A stretch of DNA of 33,255 bases from contig DATKDP010000139.1 in the NCBI GenBank assembly GCA_035546335.1, positions 1 to 33,255 of the forward strand, read 5' to 3'. Within the stretch, counting starts at the first letter, position 1. Every line of letters begins with the position of its first letter. The notes under the pieces are model-generated. The model made no database searches and was not told the origin of the DNA. It was given only the letters and a program-made list of their open reading frames with translations. Source of the stretch: DATKDP01 sp035546335 (GTDB lineage Bacteria; Acidobacteriota; Thermoanaerobaculia; Gp7-AA8). Positions 31,510 through 33,255 of the stretch are shown here, piece by piece. A program made the position numbers and the translations under genes.

Positions 31510-32584
31510 ACAGCGGCTGAATCTGTACGATCTCGCGCCGTCCGATCTCGCCTCCACCCTCCAGCAATTTGTCTCTCCCCCCTATCGCATCGAGCAGATC
31601 GCCTCGTGGCTCTACACGAAAGGGGTCAGCAGCTTCGACGAGATGGCGAATCTCCCCAGGGAGCTCCGCGCCGATCTCGCGAACGACTTCACGCTCTCGT
31701 TTCCGGAGGTGATTCAGCGAACCGAGCCGGCCGCCGATGGCAGCATGAAGTACCTCTTCCGCCTGCAGGACGGCGGGCTGATCGAGGCCGTCTACATGCC
31801 GATGGGTGAGCGTGTCACTCTATGTCTGTCGTCGCAGGCTGGCTGCGCGGTCGGCTGCACGTTCTGCGTCACCGGTTTTTTCGGGCCGGGAAAGAATCTC
31901 ACCCCCTCGGAGATGGTCGGCCAGCTCCGGCTGATCCAACGGGAACAAGGTCTTGCTGCGGAGAGAATGAACATCGTCTTCATGGGGATGGGAGAGCCGC
32001 TTCTGAACTTTCAGAATCTCTCGACGACCCTGGAGATCTTCTACCGGCTCGTTTCGCCGAAGCGGATCACCGTGTCGACTGCCGGAATCGTCCCCGGCAT
32101 TCGCGAGCTGGCGCGGCTGTCGCGCAGGCCGAATCTCGCAGTATCGATCAATGCTCCCGATCGTGCGCGGCGCGAAGAGATCATGCCCGTCACCGGAAAG
32201 TATCCGCTCGACGATCTGGTCGCCAGCCTGCGCGATTACCCGCTCGAGAAGGGACGCGAGATCACGATCGAGTACGTTCTGCTCGAGGGCTACAACGATT
32301 CGCCCGCGGATGCCGGGAAGCTCGCACGCCTGATCCGTGGCGTCCGCTGCAAGGTCAACGCGATTCCTTTCAATCCCGACCCGAATCTTCCCGCCTGGAT
32401 GAAGCGTCCTTCGGATGTCGGCATCGATCGTTTCGTCGACGCGCTCGTCGCCGCGGGCGTCGGGGTCACGGTGCGCCGTTCGAAGGGTCGCGAGATCGCC
32501 GCGGCATGCGGCCAGCTCCGCGGCAGGAGTGAGCGCGCGGGTCGCAGCCATGGAGCGGGCGCCACGCGTCTTCCGTCATCCTGA
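31478..32584 (+). CDS. rlmN: 23S rRNA (adenine-2503-C2) methyltransferase, radical SAM
   Basis: RlmN methylates A2503 of 23S rRNA and also A37 of some tRNAs. The radical-SAM cluster motif is C123-AVG-C127-TF-C130; GMGEP (170-174) binds SAM. C344 in AAACGQLRG is the C-terminal cysteine that resolves the covalent RNA intermediate (C355 in E. coli). The SIN at 223-225 replaces the usual SLHA. The start is TTG at 31478, inside the upstream small gene; no ATG precedes the conserved YDLAPSDLASTLQQF. The 368-residue protein runs about 20 residues beyond the usual C-terminus, and its last codons and stop are provided by a dispersed repeat (32575 on). Confidence 0.95.
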   Translation: MKQELASRTNEQRLNLYDLAPSDLASTLQQFVSPPYRIEQIASWLYTKGVSSFDEMANLPRELRADLANDFTLSFPEVIQRTEPAADGSMKYLFRLQDGGLIEAVYMPMGERVTLCLSSQAGCAVGCTFCVTGFFGPGKNLTPSEMVGQLRLIQREQGLAAERMNIVFMGMGEPLLNFQNLSTTLEIFYRLVSPKRITVSTAGIVPGIRELARLSRRPNLAVSINAPDRARREEIMPVTGKYPLDDLVASLRDYPLEKGREITIEYVLLEGYNDSPADAGKLARLIRGVRCKVNAIPFNPDPNLPAWMKRPSDVGIDRFVDALVAAGVGVTVRRSKGREIAAACGQLRGRSERAGRSHGAGATRLPSS

Positions 32585-32643
32585 GCGAGGAGGCGTGGGA
32601 GGGTGTGAGCGAAGGATCTGCGTTCTTAGACAGTTGCCGATCG
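32575..32643 (+). repeat. Dispersed palindromic repeat, left arm (copy R1), entering the rlmN 3' end
   Basis: The 69-base unit opens with GTCATCCTGAGCGAGGAGG and contains GTGAGCGAAGGATCTGCG and CAGTTGCCGATCG. It recurs almost identically at 33131-33199. The TGA stop of rlmN (32582-32584) is part of this unit. Confidence 0.95.
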
Positions 32644-32688
32644 CAGATCCTTCGCTCACACCCGCCCTTCCCCCTCGCTCAGGATGAC
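32642..32688 (-). repeat. Inverted arm of the dispersed repeat (R2)
   Basis: CGCAGATCCTTCGCTCACAC begins the reverse complement of R1, so R1 and R2 form a stem of about 47 bases with a loop of about 20 bases. Transcribed, it would be a very stable hairpin right after rlmN. Confidence 0.92.
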
Positions 32689-32727
32689 GGGAGCTCACGC
32701 CCGCCCTTCCCCCTCGCTCAGGATGAC
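32689..32727 (-). repeat. Partial second inverted arm (R2b)
   Basis: A second copy of the outer part of R2 follows at once, ending CCTCGCTCAGGATGAC, and a weaker remnant reaches about 32750. Tandem growth of the arm is the simplest explanation. Confidence 0.85.
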
Positions 32728-32755
32728 GGGGGCTCACACCCGCTCCCCTCAATCG

Positions 32756-33079
32756 TCACAGATCAGAGCTCAGGTCGCTCCAGGCCGGGTTCTTCGACTT
32801 GATCAGTTCGATCTTTCTGCGGCGATTCCAGCCTTTGACTTGCTTCTCCCTCTCGATCGCATCTGCGGGGTTCTCGTACGACTCGAAGTAGACGAGGCGA
32901 TCGAAATGATATCGGGCCGTGAAGCCGGGCAAGGACTTCTGTTTGTGCTCGACAATGCGACTCTTCAGATCCGATGTGACTCCTGTATAGAGAGTCATCG
33001 AGCTGTTGGATACGATGTAGACGAAGTACTGCCGAAGTTCTCCGGTCGGTGTAAACCGCAAGCGCCCGTCGTGAAACAT
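32756..33079 (-). CDS. Single-domain GIY-YIG endonuclease-like protein
   Basis: The 107-residue protein has the GIY-YIG core: YFVYIVSNSSMTLYTGVTSD (the GIY half reads VYI, the YIG half reads YTG), the conserved Arg in LKSRIVEHKQ, and the catalytic Glu in YENPADAIEREKQVKGW. KGWNRRRKIELI closes the domain, as in the YhbQ/UPF0213-like group. Such small proteins may nick DNA; the role of most is unknown. I chose the ATG at 33079; a TTG at 33115 would add 12 residues. The gene is enclosed by copies of the same palindromic repeat, whose remnants come within a few bases of its stop and start within about 50 bases of its 5' end. Confidence 0.85.
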   Translation of the reverse strand: MFHDGRLRFTPTGELRQYFVYIVSNSSMTLYTGVTSDLKSRIVEHKQKSLPGFTARYHFDRLVYFESYENPADAIEREKQVKGWNRRRKIELIKSKNPAWSDLSSDL

Positions 33080-33130
33080 GAGGTCCAATTGTACGGACTT
33101 TGTCAGGAATACCAACGCAGGCAGAGGTCC

Positions 33131-33199
33131 GTCATCCTGAGCGAGGAGGCGTGGGAGGGCGTGAGCGAAGGATCTGCGTTCCTGGACAGTTGCCGATCG
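33131..33199 (+). repeat. Dispersed palindromic repeat, copy R3
   Basis: This 69-base unit is a near-identical direct copy of 32575-32643, differing at only a few positions (for example GGGCGTGAG for GGGTGTGAG). It lies on the other side of the GIY-YIG gene. Confidence 0.95.
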
Positions 33200-33207
33200 C
33201 CGGGGCC

Positions 33208-33255
33208 GTCATCCTGAGCGAGGAGGCGCGGAGGGTGTTAGCGAAGGATCTGCGT
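33208..33255 (+). repeat. Dispersed palindromic repeat, copy R4, cut by the window edge
   Basis: GTCATCCTGAGCGAGGAGG begins a further direct copy eight bases after R3. It diverges more (a one-base deletion after GAGGCGCGG, and GTTAGCG for GTGAGCG) and runs off the end of the window. Confidence 0.9.

Noticed and set aside
32605..32802. Short plus-strand open frames across the palindromic repeats
   Set aside because: They are translations of the repeat itself, with internal copies of RPPFPLAQDDG, and are not genes.
33116..33255. Terminal inverted repeats of an insertion sequence around the GIY-YIG gene
   Set aside because: The flanking units R1 and R3 are in direct, not inverted, orientation, no target-site duplication is seen, and GIY-YIG is not a known IS transposase.

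Overview
The window is one densely coded, high-GC (about 60%) bacterial chromosomal segment with 26 protein genes, two tRNA genes and several families of short repeats. The best taxonomic hint is the protein at 20731-21792, which matches the 'VWFA-related, Acidobacterial type' family. A carboxypeptidase-regulatory-domain outer-membrane barrel, an MglA-like GTPase, Asp-box propellers and a complete bacillithiol pathway also fit Acidobacteriota or a close relative. There is no rRNA gene, so the phylum is an inference. No phage, transposase, CRISPR or plasmid signal is visible.

Layout. 1-2327 (minus): an M28 peptidase with PA and PDZ parts, coupled by ATGA to a small exported protein built from two copies of one unit. 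2446-4548 (plus): a polytopic GT39/ArnT-like glycosyltransferase. 4522-6715 (minus): TPR protein, di-haem peroxidase and YceI, with overlapping genes. 6826-9216 (minus): an Asp-box propeller coupled to a MoaD/ThiS-like sulfur carrier, then a class A beta-lactamase-like lipoprotein. 9331-14540 (minus): a five-gene run of MglA-like GTPase, SAM methyltransferase, bshC, bshB and bshA, which is the full bacillithiol pathway. 14651-15869 (plus): a KDPG aldolase and a small exported protein, facing a second exported Asp-box propeller (15821-17764, minus). 18120-20373 (minus): an S1/P1-type nuclease or phospholipase and an RsbU-like membrane phosphatase, one base apart. 20491-23223 (plus): tRNA-Pro with a good promoter, the VWFA-related protein, a repeat-rich gap, and two small proteins including a SnoaL-like one. 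23296-24882 (minus): a PxpB-PxpC fusion. 24934-26382 (plus): an RNB ribonuclease, then tRNA-Cys. 26718-28763 (minus): an outer-membrane barrel. 28955-31053 (plus): a metallophosphoesterase and a HhH DNA glycosylase. 31083-32584 (plus): a small unknown protein overlapping rlmN, behind a strong promoter. 32575-33255: palindromic dispersed repeats on both sides of a single-domain GIY-YIG gene.

The parts most worth following are the bacillithiol operon, whose methyltransferase is a candidate thiol N-methylating enzyme and seems to start at CTG; the repeat family that surrounds the GIY-YIG gene and supplies the stop codon of rlmN; and the heptanucleotide arrays lying directly 3' of three genes. 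I see no clear new defence or mobile system. Gene functions rest on motifs read by eye, not on database searches.
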